Of a DNA stretch of 64,000 nt, positions 63,246 through 64,000 are shown in pieces. This stretch comes from JACRDG01 sp963760985. Lineage in GTDB: Bacteria > Desulfobacterota > Desulfomonilia > Desulfomonilales > Desulfomonilaceae. The translations under genes and the position numbers were made by a program. The DNA lies in assembly GCA_963760985.1 (NCBI GenBank), contig CAVXFM010000016.1, forward strand, positions 434,001 through 498,000, in the 5' to 3' direction. Positions within the stretch are counted from its first letter, which is position 1. Every line of letters starts with the position of its first letter. Below the pieces are notes generated by a model, which worked only from the letters and a program-made list of their open reading frames with translations, was not told the DNA's origin and made no database searches.

Positions 63246-64000
63246 GTGGCAGAGAACAATCAGACGTCAAACAATCACAAGAAAAAGGCGGTTATCGCAG
63301 TCCTAGTTCTGATGATTCTAGCCGCGGCCGGTTATTATTGGTGGACCAGCGATCGCGTGTCCACGGACGACGCGTTTGTGGACGGGCACATATTTTCCAT
63401 CACCCCACGGGTCGCCGGGTACATCACCGATGTCCGGGTCACGGACAATCAGGAAGTCGCCAAAGGCCAGGCATTGATTTCGCTCGATCGTACCGAGTAT
63501 GAGGTCGCGGTCGCAGAAGCCAAAGCCAACCTTGCCGAGGCTGAGTCCACTTTGACATCCCTGGAACTCGGCGTTCCCCTGGAGTTGACTCAGACGTCTC
63601 AACGGGTGCGCGGAGCCGAAGCCGAACTGAAGAGCCTGAGGAGAACCCTCGACATGCGGCTGAAAGAAGAAGAGGCAGCGGCCCAAGAACTCAAGCGCAC
63701 CCAGGCTGAACAGGCAAAAGCGACGCTGGATCTGGGACGTATGCAAGGATTGCTCAAGAGCAACGCCATATCTCAGTCGACCTTGGACGACTGCGAGACC
63801 AAGTGCACTACCGCCCAAGCCCAGGCCCGAGGCGCGGCAAGCCAAACTGGAATCCGCGAGAAACCAGGCAGCCTCCATAAAGGCGGATATGGAGCGAATC
63901 AAAGCGAACATTGATCTGGCAGCCACCGGGGAAGATCAGGCACGCATCAGGTCCCGTCAGGTGGAGGCGCAAAAGGCCAGAGTGGCGCTGGCCGCGGCAC
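63246..64000 (+). CDS. HlyD/EmrA-family membrane fusion protein (partial, one frameshift)
   Basis: GTG start at 63246 behind CAGGAG; runs off the window end. An N-terminal membrane helix (KAVIAVLVLMILAAAGYYWW) is followed by VSTDDAFVDGHIFSITPRVA and GYITDVRVTDNQEVAKGQAL, the lipoyl-like start of EmrA/HlyD adaptors. A long coiled-coil hairpin comes next (AVAEAKANLAEAESTLTSLE ...). The frame breaks near 63834 and continues in +1 as ARQAKLESARNQAASIKADM. It should link an inner-membrane MFS or ABC exporter to an outer-membrane channel; those genes would lie to the right. Confidence 0.85.

Noticed and set aside
1..64000. CRISPR array or prophage
   Set aside because: No short, regularly spaced direct repeats and no phage structural or integrase genes; the one integrase-like domain belongs to the TOBE regulator.

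Overview
The window looks like a chromosomal segment from a mid-GC anaerobic deltaproteobacterium (Desulfobacterota). A Desulfomonile-like sulfate reducer or dehalogenator is my best guess, from gene content only. The pointers are a tungstate/molybdate regulator of the integrase-TOBE type, a DsrE-like secreted protein, folate-linked C1 genes (cyclodeaminase/cyclohydrolase plus corrinoid methyltransferase-like), a corrinoid-FeS-type cluster domain next to an old-yellow-enzyme reductase, a sigma-54 activator, a selenocysteine-type UGA codon and a ValRS of the archaeal/actinobacterial class. I see no rRNA, tRNA, CRISPR array, transposase or prophage.

Layout. 1-450: repeats. 461-2722: transglutaminase-like exported protein coupled to a GNAT acetyltransferase. 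3787-9446: periplasmic enzymes (arylsulfatase, HAD phosphatase, exported nitroreductase) around a cation/proton antiporter. 9685-13156: FeS flavoprotein, second GNAT, acyl-CoA synthetase. 13609-17459: DsrE-like protein, a Cys-repeat RiPP-like peptide, valS. 17628-22748: redox-disulfide protein, PadR regulator with a fused membrane/flavodoxin/SCP2 protein, orphan amino-acid binding protein. 23405-27390: UGA-containing FrnE/DsbA-like selenoprotein, TunR-like regulator, UspA, TSUP exporter. 27800-38948: C1 genes, TatA, HNH protein, zinc-ribbon proteins, cupin, Rieske, PAS sensor. 39776-48222: amidohydrolase, SpoIIAA-like protein, ferric-reductase-like flavocytochrome, large membrane protein, Na+/H+-type transporter with an exported N-domain. 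48533-64000: degenerate receiver, sigma-54 activator, ankyrin protein, an envelope proteostasis block (HtrA, M16 peptidase, HtpX), FeS protein plus OYE reductase, TPR membrane protein and the start of an HlyD/EmrA adaptor.

Two things colour the annotation. First, about twenty otherwise intact genes are broken by single-base frameshifts. Roughly nine of these lie at or within a few bases of a GTAC tetranucleotide, which suggests systematic read or assembly error, perhaps at a modified motif, rather than gene decay. I therefore join the pieces and annotate them as single genes. Second, intergenic gaps are rich in dispersed structured repeats: six copies of a variable-arm hairpin element, two copies of a 123-bp element with terminal inverted repeats, and two further families.

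The most interesting candidates are the UGA-encoded UxxC FrnE-like protein with a bacterial SECIS-like hairpin, and the seven-cysteine CxxG[S/T]-repeat peptide with a KYxKPxLVDL leader.
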